From: Adiantum capillus-veneris
Taxonomy: Eukaryota; Streptophyta; Polypodiopsida; Polypodiales; Pteridaceae
NCBI GenBank assembly: GCA_014529385.2
Contig: CM043949.1
Location: 148,841,850-148,905,849, forward strand
Length of the DNA: 64,000 nt
Direction: 5' to 3'
Below the pieces are notes generated by a model that was not told where the DNA came from, ran no database searches, and worked only from the letters and a program-made list of their open reading frames with translations. Position numbers and translations under genes: made by a program. This document shows, piece after piece, positions 54,516 through 64,000 of this stretch; the first letter of the stretch is position 1; every line of letters begins with the position of its first letter.

Positions 54516-54980
54516 CTTGTCAGACTATTCAATTGTACCCAATATTGTAGCAGTAATTGAACCAATTGTGTATCAATATTTGAAAGGCCAGTAAATCATA
54601 GTGACATAAATGCAAAATGGGAACAGGAAACCTAGAACTGGAACAGGAAAGAATAGCCATTCCTTGTGAATAGAATAGTGGAAACAAGAAACGTGGACTG
54701 GAATGGGAACGAATAGCCATTCCTTGTGATGGCATACTCACAATTGTCTCATGAAATGGCGAGCGGAACGTGCAAAGAGAACTCAGAACAGACAACGGGG
54801 ACCACAAAACTGGACATTCCCTGTGACTATCCAGTAAATCTCTGAGGTTCAGTAGATGATATACAATATGGAAAAGCATGAGCGGTTGAAGCATGTAATA
54901 ATTCTGGCAAACTCTAAGAGTAAGAGTTATAATTTGCAAATCCTGATGTTAAGGGTTCATCAACTTCATAAAAGTTAAAC
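54516..54980. other. Unassigned stretch right of TE-E, with a 60-bp direct repeat
   Basis: No gene supported. GGAACAGGAAACCTAGAACTGG...GAATAGCCATTCCTTGTGA occurs at 54617-54668 and again, diverged, at about 54680-54729. It is probably the 3' part of, or an intron in, the pseudouridine synthase gene to the right. Confidence 0.45.
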
Positions 54981-56578
54981 CCTTGTTACATTGAGATAGT
55001 TCTCCATTACTCCTCCAAACTGCCTTTGGAACACAATTTCCAACACCTTCAGTAGGCCAAAAGGGCAGGCAAACTACTAAACAGAGATAAACTCCAGGCA
55101 GTCATCTACATTAGGTACTGACCTCTTGGCGGAACTGATCAGCAGTGTGAGCATTTCTGGCCAATATTAGAAGCCCAGACACCAGACGATCAAGTCGATG
55201 AATTGCTGATGACAAAGTTAGGATAACTGTACCTAAACACCACTAGAAACACTGAACATGGGAGCACTCACAAGAGGAGGCAACCATTCGAGAGATGAAA
55301 GAAGGATACGGTAAAGAGGTCTTAGGTTATATTCTGCTTCCAGTATCCCCAGTACTGTATTCTTTCGATATTGTCCGCACGCATGAACCTAAACAGACAC
55401 ACGCAACAGAGATGAAAGGAGAATCAGCTTATCGTTGACTCTTTTCCGAAAACCTGTTTGAGTATCAAGAACTTACAGGAACAGAAGAAGGTTTCCATAC
55501 AGTAACTACGTCAGTAGTTAGTTCAAGAATCTCCACCGTCTCCCCCATCACAGGTGGCTCATGCCTACACTTGGTAAAAACCCTTGTTGACACAGATCCA
55601 GCTGGGGAAAAAACTTAATTTACATTGTCAAGAGAAGCGATTCAGCTTTTAGAAAGCTGGAATGGTTGTTGGTAATTTAAAGCTCTGCAAGTGAGCTACT
55701 TTGCTTTGATCCTCATGCACAAACACATAAACTATGGCTTTTTGATGCTCATCCCACCCGTGTAATAATTGTGCATACCCGTAGACTACATTGTTTAAGT
55801 GCGTCTTGTTAAACCTTCACCAATTACAAACGCAAACTCAACTTACCTATGAACAAAATGACTTAATGTTTGTGAGGCCCGCACAACATGATCCCTCGTC
55901 ACCTTCTTCCCGTTCACAAGTATGCGGCCCACATCCACTGCTTCAATCTGTTAATGAGAACCGAAAATGTTCGTTAACATAGAGATTTGAGAGAAAATCT
56001 ATGTTAAAGTAACATCCAGAAGTAAACTCTCCAAGGCTTGTTGGAAGTAAAGCTGTTCCAGTTTGTTGCTATTGAGCAAAGAAAAAAGAAGACTCTTCAA
56101 TTTGTTAAGAGTGTGGGCAGAATCTCTTTGGTATGACACGTCAAGAACGAGAGTGTGCTTGGCTACTAGTAAAGAGCACCTTCCGTAATTTACATTGATT
56201 TTACTGTGGAGGATGGTTTGGAAAAGGAGCACATCCAATACTCGGATTCTTGTTGGTGCTATTGCAAGCTTCAGGTGATTTCCAAAAATTCAGGTGTATA
56301 TCTAGTGAAAAGGAAACGCTTATAGTGTCCAAGAGTGAATTGAAGCAAGGGACCAATGGGAGAATGGAACATACATAGTACTCTAATGGACGCTGCCTGA
56401 ACTCTTCAGCAAACAAATTGGTAACAGTTTTCATGTCCCATCTTTCCTTCACCTACACTCAACAGATAATGTGCCTTGAGTTATCACCATTGAGGAATCA
56501 GATAGACCTTCAAACACCTGACAAATTTACTCACATGAGCAATAAACTCAAAAAAATAAGGCCTTACAAATCGAATTC
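54981..56578 (-). CDS. RNA pseudouridine synthase (RluA/RPUSD type), multi-exon, partial
   Basis: Six confident - strand exons with GT-AG introns and matching phases: 56535-56578 (VRPYFFEFIAH), 56375-56452 (NLFAEEFRQRPLEYY), 55847-55947 (VGRILVNGKKVTRDHVV, SHFVHR), 55477-55564 (HEPPVMGETVEILE, WKPSSVP), 55310-55388 (VHACGQYRKNTVLGILEAEY) and 55123-55205 (IHRLDRLVSGLLILARNAHT). A seventh, 54981-55019 (FGGVMENYLNVTR), is tentative. The first exons have the S4-like region; HRLDRLVSG is the catalytic motif with its Asp, and HEPPV, KPxSVPVH and QYRKNT are characteristic of the eukaryotic RluA family (RNA pseudouridine synthase 7 in plants). The enzyme isomerises uridine in RNA. The first exon(s) and the C-terminal third were not found. 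No stops or broken splice sites were seen in the six exons. It may be a real gene interrupted by TE-E or a stranded fragment. Confidence 0.86.
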
Positions 56579-56864
56579 CTGAAAAGATAATCCAAATTAG
56601 GTCAGTCCTGAAGTATAAATCAAGGTGAGGATTGATAATAAAACAGAACTAATGTTAACATCCGAAAAAGGCCAAAATCTCTACCTGTTTTTCTCAGTTA
56701 TTATTATATTTGTTCTGCCCCACAATTACAATGTATTCCCATCCAGCCCCTTACTCTCAGATTGTTTAACACCTTTTCTTAGTTTAAACTTGTTTTCAGA
56801 AGTTATTATTGACTTGATGGTTGTAAATTTACCATCCATGTGATGGTTGGTTGGATAGTCCAGA
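56579..56864. other. Intron or upstream flank of the pseudouridine synthase gene
   Basis: AT-rich, with a good 3' splice acceptor (TTATCTTTTCAG on the - strand) at 56579-56590. No further exon recognised. Confidence 0.5.
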
Positions 56865-57531
56865 TGTTACAAAAATCTGATAGAGGAATGATTGCCCTAG
56901 CTGAAAGGGAACATCCTATTAACTCCCACAAGGATCCCAGAAACTCTACAAGTTCACCAAGAACAACAGCAAAAATTCGGCTACAACTAGACACAGCCAA
57001 GAGTGAGAGGATCCTCTCGTTCTGGAACCCTTATAGCTTGAGCCACAAGAGTTCCCCATTACAGCTCAAAGTCCATCAACGAAAGATCAATTCTGAGCTG
57101 CAGCGAGACAGTTCAAAGACCAGCAGTGCTCTTTTAAGGAAGACATAAAGGACTCTACTTCAACTACCACTGCGGCATCTCAGAGGGTTATCTGGCAAAA
57201 GTGGCAATTGAAGATGGATGGGTATGGCTACAAACAGCCGCAACAAGTAAACTGCTTTTGGAAGGCCCAAGGCCTATAAATAAGTTCCGAGGGTCTCTCT
57301 CCCGCACATTAGCTTGGGAGCACTGCTCGGAGAAGAGGACCCTTGGACATTGTACTTTGAACCATAATAGTAAAGAAATACCAAGGAGGAGCGCCAGTGT
57401 TTGGGGCCAGTCTCTCTGGGTGCGGAACTCTGCCGTGCCGTGTCGTCTAGCTCTCAGTTTTGTTTAGTTCTTTCATTTTTCTCACGTGTGTTAAAGTAGA
57501 TACTCGGCTTGGAGTGTCCAAGTCTATTACA
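56865..57531 (+). repeat. Solo LTR, chromovirus type
   Basis: 667 bp, TGTTACAAAAATCTGATAG...GTGTCCAAGTCTATTACA. Its 3' third matches the TE-F/TE-J LTRs (AAAGAAATACC...GCGCCAGTGTTTGGGGCC at 57371-57409; CTTGGAGTGTCCAAGTC at the end). No primer site or internal domain follows. The flanks (CCAGA and GACTT) do not form a target duplication, so it may have been rearranged. Confidence 0.7.
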
Positions 57532-58262
57532 GACTTCGTCTTTCGCATTTGTGGTGTGACGGTTGCTCTTCCCAGTGCATCCGAGCAATATTTCCTATAC
57601 CTTGTCTACCAGATTGATCCCTGGAGACTGTACCACTCAAGACACACCAACTTTCCTTATCCTTAGACTGGCATGTTGTTTCGTATAGGTGGATAATGAT
57701 CCTTCTTGGCTAGGAACCATTTACAGTTAGTCGGCATTGTTTTCAATGGGGAGACGGTATTCTTGGTTCTCCCAGTTTTGGTTCCAGGTTCCACAAGTAT
57801 ATTTCCTTTCGGATTTACCTACCTTGGGAAATCTAGGTACACAGGTAGAGGCTATTGGAGAGTTATGACAATTATCCATGGTCCAAGTGCGATCCCTTCA
57901 CAGGGGGACGTGGAGCAAGAGTCAGTTTCCGTGGATTACTTCATACAGTTCGAGCAGTCCATGTGTAGCGGACAAGATTGACAACCTATTTGGTAGCTTT
58001 CTATAGCACCTTGTTCTTCTCTTGTAGAGCTTGGGTGCGGGGTGCAGGGCCTCTTGATCTTGCCGTGTTAGCTGCAGTCTCAGTATTGATGTGTGTTCCT
58101 TTCTCTTGGTGATTGTTCCCGATTCACTTTGAGAGTGGGGTGATATTCTCTCGAGATGTGTTTAGACAAACGAAGATCAACAGCAGTTTCACTCTGAGTT
58201 CGGATGAAGTTCCTTCACATACAATTTGCAATTCATCATTGTATACTCCAAAACAAACTAGT
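57532..58262. other. Unassigned stretch
   Basis: Two short + strand open frames (57460-57666 and 57706-57981) have no recognised domain. No repeats or TE ends were recognised. Confidence 0.4.
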
Positions 58263-58429
58263 AAACCACCAGAAGAGCTCGCTACTACCCTCGCTCTCCT
58301 CCCCTCCCACGCACCTACATCCCCCCTCTCGCCATCGCTCTCTCCCGCCCATCCTCCCTCGCGCTGCCCTGCCCAGCCCGCTGCCTGCTCTGCGTGCAGT
58401 GCCCCCAATGCGCAGCCCACCCGCTTACA

Positions 58430-58461
<32 letters not shown>

Positions 58462-59465
58462 CCCAAACCCACTTCTCAGCTCGCAGGAAGTTGTTTTTTC
58501 AGCCTACTCGGAGTTTCGTGTCACCATTGCCCTTCTCGATTCAGCAGCAGACACATGATCATAGGCACTCGGCCCAGTCAGAGCGAGGTTCGGGATCTAC
58601 TTCAGGCCCGCCTTCTCTCCGATGTGGACAAGATCACCGATGTCCAGATCCTCGCGAGAGGGTACTACCAGATAGAGTTCGAGTCTCCAGAGATGACGGA
58701 CAAGGTGATTTCGATGAGCCCACTCGGCATCCGGGCAGCTCGAGCTTACTTCAGACGATGGCATCATGGTTTTGACCCTACTACAGATGTGCTTGAGGAG
58801 GAGGCTGACTTGCCGATCTCGGTCTGTTTCCGAGGCCTGAGGCAAGAGTACCTCTCTCATATCCCCAGGATTGGTTCCATGTTCAGGACAATCTGGAGTC
58901 TCCGCGCACTGCAGCTTCAGTTGTGGCCAAGCCCACAGGTTTAGCTACTGTGCGGGTTCTTGTTCGAGACACACTCCCTCCCCGGGGTGGTACTGCTGCC
59001 TCGGGTGAGTGGAGGATGGATCAGACAGAGAATGGAGTATTTGGGTCTCCTGAATCAATGTTTTATTTGCAGACAGATGGGCCATTTGGCAAAGGCCTAT
59101 CGTTGCAGGAGACCTCGACCCCACAGCGCATTAGTAGCCTCCCAAGGCTGAGCATGCCCAGCAGCCAGATACAGAGGACGCACAAGCTGGTACCTTGACT
59201 AAGACCAGGGATCAGACAGCTGACGGTTGGCAGCAAGTGTCTGGCCGCCGCCGCGACAGGGACGGGCTCGCCCCACTGCTCCCGCTGGTGGCTGACCTTG
59301 AACAGCTCAGCAACACTGGGTTCCGACTGGGAACCGTTTTGACCCCCTTCAGCACGACCCGCCTAAGGAGGCTCTGTCCACTTCAGTTCCTCCGCCTCCA
59401 CCTCCTCCTCCCTCAGACGCTACTGCTCCGCCTCCCCGGCCTCCTCCCCCTCCCACACCTCCACC
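58263..59465 (+). mobile_element. LINE fragment (5' UTR and ORF1), cut by TE-J
   Basis: Same family as the LINE in T1: a pyrimidine-rich 5' UTR with a C run of about 28 (58431-58460), then ORF1. Sequence similarity starts near CCACCAGAAGAGCTCGC. It ends at 59465 where the TE-J LTR begins; the remaining LINE sequence is not in the window. Confidence 0.8.
58540..59250 (+). pseudogene. LINE ORF1 fragment
   Basis: DUF4283-like: IGTRPSQSEVRDLLQARLLS, ARGYYQIEFESPEMTDKVIS, FRRWHHGFDPTTDVLEEEAD. Frameshifts near 58900 and 58990. The knuckle reads CFICRQMGHLAKAY (about 59061-59102): the last Cys is Tyr. The normal N-terminal start is not open because the C run lies upstream. Confidence 0.85.
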
Positions 59466-60046
59466 TGTCATCACAAACCAGTGACGTGGCAGCCCGGATA
59501 CACTCACTTAGCGGACAGCAGATCTGGCGGCACTAACACGTGGCAGATTTCCGGAAAACCCGTTGCACTGCTGAAGTGGCAGTTACGTGATTTGCGACAC
59601 AAATTCCACTGACCTACTGACATGGAAAAAGCGTACGGATTTCCGCATTTTACGCAGGCTGTACGGAATTTTTCTTTAGCGCGGGGGGCTGCAATTGGCA
59701 GCTTTTGGCCCAGTTGCTTTATTTTAAGGAGCTTTTAAAAGAGACTGCTTTTGGGGCTCTGCTTTTGGGCATCCCTTGTAATCTATAAATTAGTGGGCAG
59801 GGCCCTCACAACTCAGAGCATCTGGATGCAGAGTCTGAGAGTGAGAATCCTCCCACTCTCTTGTACTTTGAACATAGATTAATACAAAAAGAAATACCGA
59901 AAGGGGCACCAGTCTTTGGGGCCAACATCTCTACGCACGGAACTCCGTCGGGCCGTTCGAAACAATTGTAAACTGTGAACTGTTTTGAAGTGAATCTTTG
60001 TTGTGGCGCAGTAGAATCTTGACTTGGAGTGTCTAAATTTGTTACA
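59466..60046 (+). repeat. TE-J 5' LTR
   Basis: 581 bp, with the conserved block at 59886-59923, a TATA-like CTATAAATTAG near 59782 and ACGTGGC motifs near its start. Confidence 0.85.
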
Positions 60047-60110
60047 ATGGTATCAGAGCGCGGCCGATTTCTCTTCTACCGGGAAATCCGATCCTTTTCT
60101 CACGGCACTA

Positions 60111-60795
60111 ATGGATTCCAACAATGAACAGTCAACTTCTTCTGCATCTAGGGATGTGGGAAGAGATCACGAAGAAGATTCTCACGAAGAGTACGGCCCG
60201 CCTCGGCCTACTCAGGAGGAGATTGAAGAGATGGAACATCGACAATTGGTTGAAAACGCGACAAAGATGATGATCAACCTTGCGAAGGATCCGAAATTTG
60301 CTAAATTTTGACTTAGACATCCTTCGACGAACTACACACCCAGTGGCAGAAAGCCACAGAGCCACCCCTCAAACCGGAACTCAAGAAACCTCCTACTCCA
60401 AGGATGTTTACAGAGCAAGAATTGAAAGAGGTGATTGATACACGGATTACTCAGCTTTTTTATGCGAACAACAAAGCCAAAAAGCACGACAAAAGGCAGA
60501 AGAAAAGAACTGACTTCCCGGGTTATTTGGGTCATCAATCTACTTTTGCCTCGGCAAGAAAGCAGAAGAAGCGTGTCAGATTTAAAGGAGTATCCAGTTT
60601 CTTCTTCTTCTTCTTCTTCTTCTTCTTCTTCTTCTCCTTCTTACAGTTCTTCTAGCTCTTCTGACTCGAGCAAAGAAGACGGGAAAGGGAAAAAGCGAAG
60701 CAAAAAGTTAAGCTACGGAAAGGGCAAGAAAAAGGCAAAGAAACTTAAGTTTCGCCCAGATTCTGACAGTTCTACACAGGACTCATTGATAGACC
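60111..60795 (+). pseudogene. TE-J gag N-terminal part with (TTC)n tract
   Basis: ATG 60111 (MDSNNEQSTSSASRDVGRDH), stop at 60309-60311 where TE-F has Tyr (KFAKF-stop against KMAKYMNQ); then FTEQELKEVIDTRITQLF and DFPGYLGHQSTFASARKQKK in a second frame, and the Ser tract, whose (TTC)n run (60598-60641) is longer than in TE-F and shifts the frame. A Lys-rich stretch follows. Confidence 0.82.
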
Positions 60796-60951
60796 GCTTT
60801 TGGCGTGTACAAAGTAGCATGTATATGCATGGGCATATGTATAAAAGGATGTAAATACATGCATTTGGGAGCTTTGCAAAGTGGTTTCAAGTTTTAAAAA
60901 AGATGCAACGTGTACACATTGTGAATAGTCAAGTTCGTGTGCAAGCAGTTG
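60796..60951. other. Short unassigned junction
   Basis: AT-rich with ATGTATATGCATGGGCATATG palindromic words; nothing recognised. Confidence 0.4.
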
Positions 60952-61846
60952 TGTAAGGTGCAGCGGAAGTGAATGTTGAACTTTGCTCAAGATGAGTGCT
61001 CTGAATTGTGCTCAAGGTTCCTTTTACTTACGGAAGGGGGAGCCTTCTGTTCCTTTAGTGAGAGAGTGCAATGGACACAATGAGAGAGTGCAATGGACAC
61101 AAACAAAGTGAATGGACACTGTGCATGAGGGTGCTGAGACTGAGAGATAGAGAGAGAAGAGAATACGATACCAAAGATGCTGTCAAACCCTCCTCCAAGG
61201 GCCCCACTCTCTATGGCGAGAGCGGTCTACTTATGATTGCATAAATCTCTACAATGCTTGGACTTGACGACGATGGCTGAAAACGCTGGTTTTTTTAGGC
61301 TAAAAACGCTGGTTTTCTGATGCTGGTTTTCTGATGCTGAAAACGCTAGAGTCTATGGCGATGAAGCTTTGATGAAAAACGCCAGGGAGATGGGAGTCTT
61401 GCTTGGAGGAAAAACGCCACCAAGAGGGAAAGGGTCTTGCTTGAGAGAAAGAGGGGGAACATGCTGCCTGTGGCCTGTGTTCTCCTTGCTCTTCTGCCAA
61501 ATACTGCTAGCTTAGGTTTGTTTATATATTATCTTTACCCAAATTGCCCTACTCAGTTCCCAACAAAAGTCACATAATAAGTGAAAAAGTCAAAAATACG
61601 GAAAATAGGTTAAATGCACTGGAAAATGCTCCTGATGGATTCTGTTGGATTCTGATGGTAATGCTGATGATCATGTTGTGTGCAACCGGAGGATATGCAT
61701 CCACTCTAAGTGCCTGGGCATGCACGGTCTGCGAACACTCACAAAAGTGCCAGAACACTACTTAAGCTAGATTGACTGGACTGACTGAACCCTTGTCATG
61801 CTATAGCTTGTCCACGGACACATAGGGTTCGATATGACACGTGACA
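60952..61846 (-). repeat. Family-B LTR (copy 3, inverted, shortened)
   Basis: On the + strand TGTAAGGTGCAGCGGAAGTG...ATATGACACGTGACA, the inverse of 23127-24337. At 895 bp it is about 300-400 bp shorter than the other two copies, with fewer of the AGCGTTTT repeats. Confidence 0.87.
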
Positions 61847-61857
61847 TCCCCTCCTTT

Positions 61858-62103
61858 TCAAAGTGAGGTACTAGTACCGAACTGTATGGCGTCGAGGGAG
61901 ATCACCAATAGCATCCGGAACCCTGAAAGGGACTCTTCGCCGGCCCACTCTGATGTGTGGGTCGTGCGGTACTTGAACTTCATAAAGGTCTGCAACGCTT
62001 GCTTCTTTGGGCGGCACCGAAAGCGACACAAAGTCTTCTGTGGCTCCTTCAATGCTTCAACTTCGTCTAGAGTCATGCTTCTTTCTTCGTCAAGCATCTC
62101 CAT
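61858..62103 (-). pseudogene. Family-B element terminal ORF segment, possibly chromodomain-like
   Basis: A - strand open frame (EMLDEERSMTLDEVEALKEP, FRCRPKKQALQTFMKFKYRT, THTSEWAGEESLSGF) ending close to the purine tract, the place of an integrase C-terminus or chromodomain. The KFKYRTTHTSEWAGEESL segment recalls the chromodomain KYKG..TWEPEENL pattern only loosely. Upstream, GGTTTTAG at 62118-62125 (- strand) could be a splice acceptor. Confidence 0.4.
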
Positions 62104-62268
62104 GGCTGAAAATTCCTAAAACCATTTCCAACACAAAAACATGAATACACCCATTCCATGTAAAGTGAGTGAAAAAAATCTTGTCTTTCTCAAAGATTGT
62201 GCATGCAATGTAGATAAACAAAGAGACGGAGTGCTAAACCGTCCACCACACACACGCAAACAATGAGA

Positions 62269-62892
62269 TCAAATCTTGTCTTTCTGATCCAAATCAATCA
62301 ACTCTGGCAATTCACAACGGAAATGCGCATGCTTGGTGCTCATACTTTCATGTGCTCTTTCTACGACTGTGTCGTGCCAAGGAAGAGACATGGAATGCGA
62401 CTTCCTTGAATGCATACTTTTCAACTTTTCATGAACCATCCGCATACATCCGTGCTCATTCATGAGTGAAACGTGCTCAACGTACAATATGTCATGCCTA
62501 GGAAAAGGGATCACATAAAGGCGCTGACTAAAATACAGGAAATGATCACGAATGAAACACTCGTACAATGTGTGCTAACTAATCATGCGAACACATAAAA
62601 CTTCCTGTGAGGGTTCTTTGGACCTAGGCTCGAGAGCCAAGATCGGTTCTTCGAGACCTATCGAATCTTTCTGTGGGGGTTCTTTGGACCTTGACTCGAA
62701 AGCCAAGATCGGTTCTTCGTGATTGATCGAATCTGTAACGAGGTTAGCTTCGCTAGAAAAAGCATCAACTAAACCATCATCCTGGTGAACAATCACATCA
62801 TCTTCGTGCAAATCATCATGCTTGTGAGAAATCACATCTTGATCATGCAAATCATCATGCTTGTCATTGTTACCATATACATGTGGTAGTGA
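62269..62892 (-). pseudogene. Family-B element ORF of unknown function
   Basis: About 208 codons in one - strand frame with a single stop (62575-62577). The first part has repeated acidic/His units (HDDLHDQDVISHKHDDLHED) and a duplicated unit of about 23 residues (EEPILAFESRSKEP / EEPILALEPRSKEP). The second part reads YECFIRDHFLYFSQRLYVIP and LPWHDTVVERAHESMSTKHA. No family was recognised. Confidence 0.45.
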
Positions 62893-63092
62893 TGTGTGTG
62901 AACACACTACGACCGCCGGGGTATTTTTTCCCTCTTTAGGAGGTTTTTTTCCCCGAGCATTGTATATACGCCCATCACTCTAGGGCTATCTATCTTTCTA
63001 TTGCACACTAAGTAACACACTCTCTATTGTGTGCCTTGAGCTTCCTTCGTCCTCTCCAAGCTGTGCGTTTCTTTGCAACCCTAATTCCAACA
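62893..63092 (+). repeat. TE-K 5' LTR
   Basis: About 200 bp, TGTGTGTGAACACACTACG...CTAATTCCAACA, inferred from the primer site that follows. It contains TATATACGCCC near 62963 as a possible TATA element. The left boundary rests on the TG...CA rule only, since the 3' LTR is outside. Confidence 0.65.
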
Positions 63093-63094
63093 AT

Positions 63095-63106
63095 TGGTAT
63101 CAAAGC
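63095..63106 (+). other. TE-K primer-binding site
   Basis: TGGTATCAAAGC, two bases after the LTR end; initiator-Met tRNA type with one mismatch. Confidence 0.8.
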
Positions 63107-63407
63107 AGGTTGCATCCTCCCGGGCTTAGTCGCCAGCTGCTCCAGCACACGCCTACTAACTTTCTCCGATTTCAGTGAGCTTTGGCAAGCGTTCACATTT
63201 TTTATTCGGGCTCATTTCGGCCTCCGTTTCCACTACAGGCAATATTGCACAGGCTATTTCATCATTTTGTGCAGAATTTTTGTCAGTGTCGTTTTCTGCA
63301 TAACAGGTGTCTCATAGTCTTCTACGGTTTGTGCTATATAGCACGTGTTGTTCCCGCTCCGTTTCTCCTATTTTCTGACAGTTTTCACATCAGGTGCAGC
63401 ATTTACC

Positions 63408-64000
63408 ATGGCTGACAACAACAAAGATGTGTTCAAGATGTTTGTTGGTGAGGACAGGTTGGATGGGGACAACCACCCTATGTGGGCTTATATGATGCAA
63501 CATGTTCTTGTGTCAAAGGACGTCTGGAACATTGATGTACGTCCTCGTTCTGAGGATGTAGGCGATGTTGAGGATGTTGCAGGTCTTGCTGGAAGGATTG
63601 TTGCTATTAGAGTTGTTTTGCCTACGGCAGAACAAGCTCGTTGGGATGTAAAGGATGCGCAGGCTCATGCATTGATACGTTGTCTGTGAAGCGCACCATT
63701 GTTCCTCACATCCGTTCAGCAAAATCTGCAAAACAGGCTTGGAATATTTTGGTTGGTCTTTATGCAAGCCGCAATGAGGCTAAAATTGCTTTGCTGCGTA
63801 AAGAGCTGGAGTCGAAGATTATGCATGAGGAAGATGATATGGACACTTTTCTTGTTGGTGTCAAGGATATTAATGAGCAACTTATTTCTGCAGGTGAAGT
63901 CATTTCAGACAGTTTCCTTGTGCAAACTGTTCTTGATGCCTTACCAGATTCTTACCAGACTTTTGCTATTACTTGGAGACTTATGACCCAAGGAAATCCA
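63408..64000 (+). pseudogene. TE-K copia gag (UBN2-type), partial
   Basis: ATG 63408 (MADNNKDVFKMFVGEDRLDG, then NHPMWAYMMQHVLV), the N-terminal module of copia gag. A one-base shift near 63675 moves the reading into SVKRTIVPHIRSAKSAKQAW, LYASRNEAKIALLRKELESK and DSFLVQTVLDALPDSYQTFA, the UBN2 region. The frame is open to the window end. It packages the element's RNA. Confidence 0.85.

Larger units (their letters stand above)
59466..60795 (+). mobile_element. TE-J: chromovirus, 5' LTR and gag only
   Basis: LTR 59466-60046 (TGTCATCACAAACCAGTGACG...TTTGTTACA), primer site TGGTATCAGAGC at 60048-60059, then gag. Similarity to TE-F gag stops near 60795, followed by 156 bp of unknown DNA and an inverted LTR of family B. 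The rest of the element is missing. Confidence 0.85.
60952..62892 (-). mobile_element. Family-B LTR element, 3' end (- strand)
   Basis: LTR 60952-61846 inverted, then a purine tract on the - strand (GAAAAGGAGGGGA, 61847-61859) and at least 1 kb of internal sequence with open frames. This is the only family-B copy here with internal DNA. It is cut at 62893 by TE-K. Confidence 0.75.
62893..64000 (+). mobile_element. TE-K: Ty1/copia element, 5' end
   Basis: Short LTR (62893-63092), primer-binding site, leader and the N-terminal part of gag; the rest lies beyond the window. It interrupts the family-B element. Apart from one frameshift the gag is clean. Confidence 0.82.

Noticed and set aside
56865-57531. 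5' LTR of a complete element running right from 57532
   Set aside because: No primer-binding site or gag follows, unlike TE-F and TE-J, so it was called a solo LTR.
57706-57981. A 91-codon ORF as an upstream exon of the pseudouridine synthase gene
   Set aside because: It is on the opposite strand and does not resemble the expected N-terminus; no splice link could be drawn.

Overview
The window is nuclear DNA of a land plant and consists almost entirely of nested retrotransposons. Evidence for a plant: Ty3/gypsy chromoviruses and Tat-type elements, L1-type LINEs whose ORF1 has a DUF4283-like domain and CCHC knuckle, a Ty1/copia gag, initiator-Met-tRNA primer sites (TGGTATCAGAGC), telo-box motifs, and one intron-containing cellular gene with GT-AG introns and plant-like exons. 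I cannot name the species; a large-genome plant such as a fern or other non-model lineage is a guess. No prokaryotic features were seen.

Layout, left half. A chromovirus (TE-A, + strand; RT/RNase H end at 1-548, integrase, chromodomain and 3' LTR at 15356-17916) is split by a Tat-like Ty3/gypsy element (T1, 549-15355, + strand). T1 is itself split inside its integrase by a 6.8-kb L1-type LINE (6442-13283, - strand, 15-bp target duplication). TE-A seems to lie in the 5' LTR of TE-D, a gag-protease element whose parts are 17917-18418 and 25780-28593. TE-D is also interrupted by TE-C (18419-25779), a short-LTR chromovirus with a perfect CGGCA target duplication, which carries a solo LTR of family B.

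Layout, right half. A second Tat-like copy on the - strand (T2, 28594 to about 49877) has its 3' LTR split twice: by chromovirus TE-F (29113-40848, itself holding the - strand non-autonomous chromovirus TE-G, 34169-39445) and by gag-protease element TE-H (41509-45802). A solo family-B LTR (46274-47559, perfect TCCCT duplication) lies in its integrase. TE-E (50247-54510, perfect GCTAG duplication) is a non-autonomous relative of TE-G. At 54981-56578 (- strand) lie at least six exons of an RNA pseudouridine synthase gene, the only cellular gene recognised. Then come a chromovirus-like solo LTR (56865-57531), a LINE ORF1 fragment (about 58263-59465), a truncated chromovirus (TE-J, 59466 to about 60795), a - strand family-B element (60952-62892) and the 5' end of a Ty1/copia element (TE-K, from 62893 to the window end).

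Function and decay. Almost every transposon gene carries stops, frameshifts or deletions, several at catalytic motifs (YxDD removed in TE-F, D to N in TE-C, active-site Asp lost in the T1 protease, catalytic His replaced in the LINE endonuclease). The best preserved pieces are the T2 reverse transcriptase, the T1 gag/pol blocks and the TE-K gag start. Observations most worth follow-up: the dual RNase H organisation of T1 with a catalytically eroded first RNase H in both Tat copies; a conserved LTR block with hairpin potential shared by otherwise different chromovirus LTRs; two elements reduced to gag start plus chromodomain tail; and the stranded pseudouridine synthase gene.
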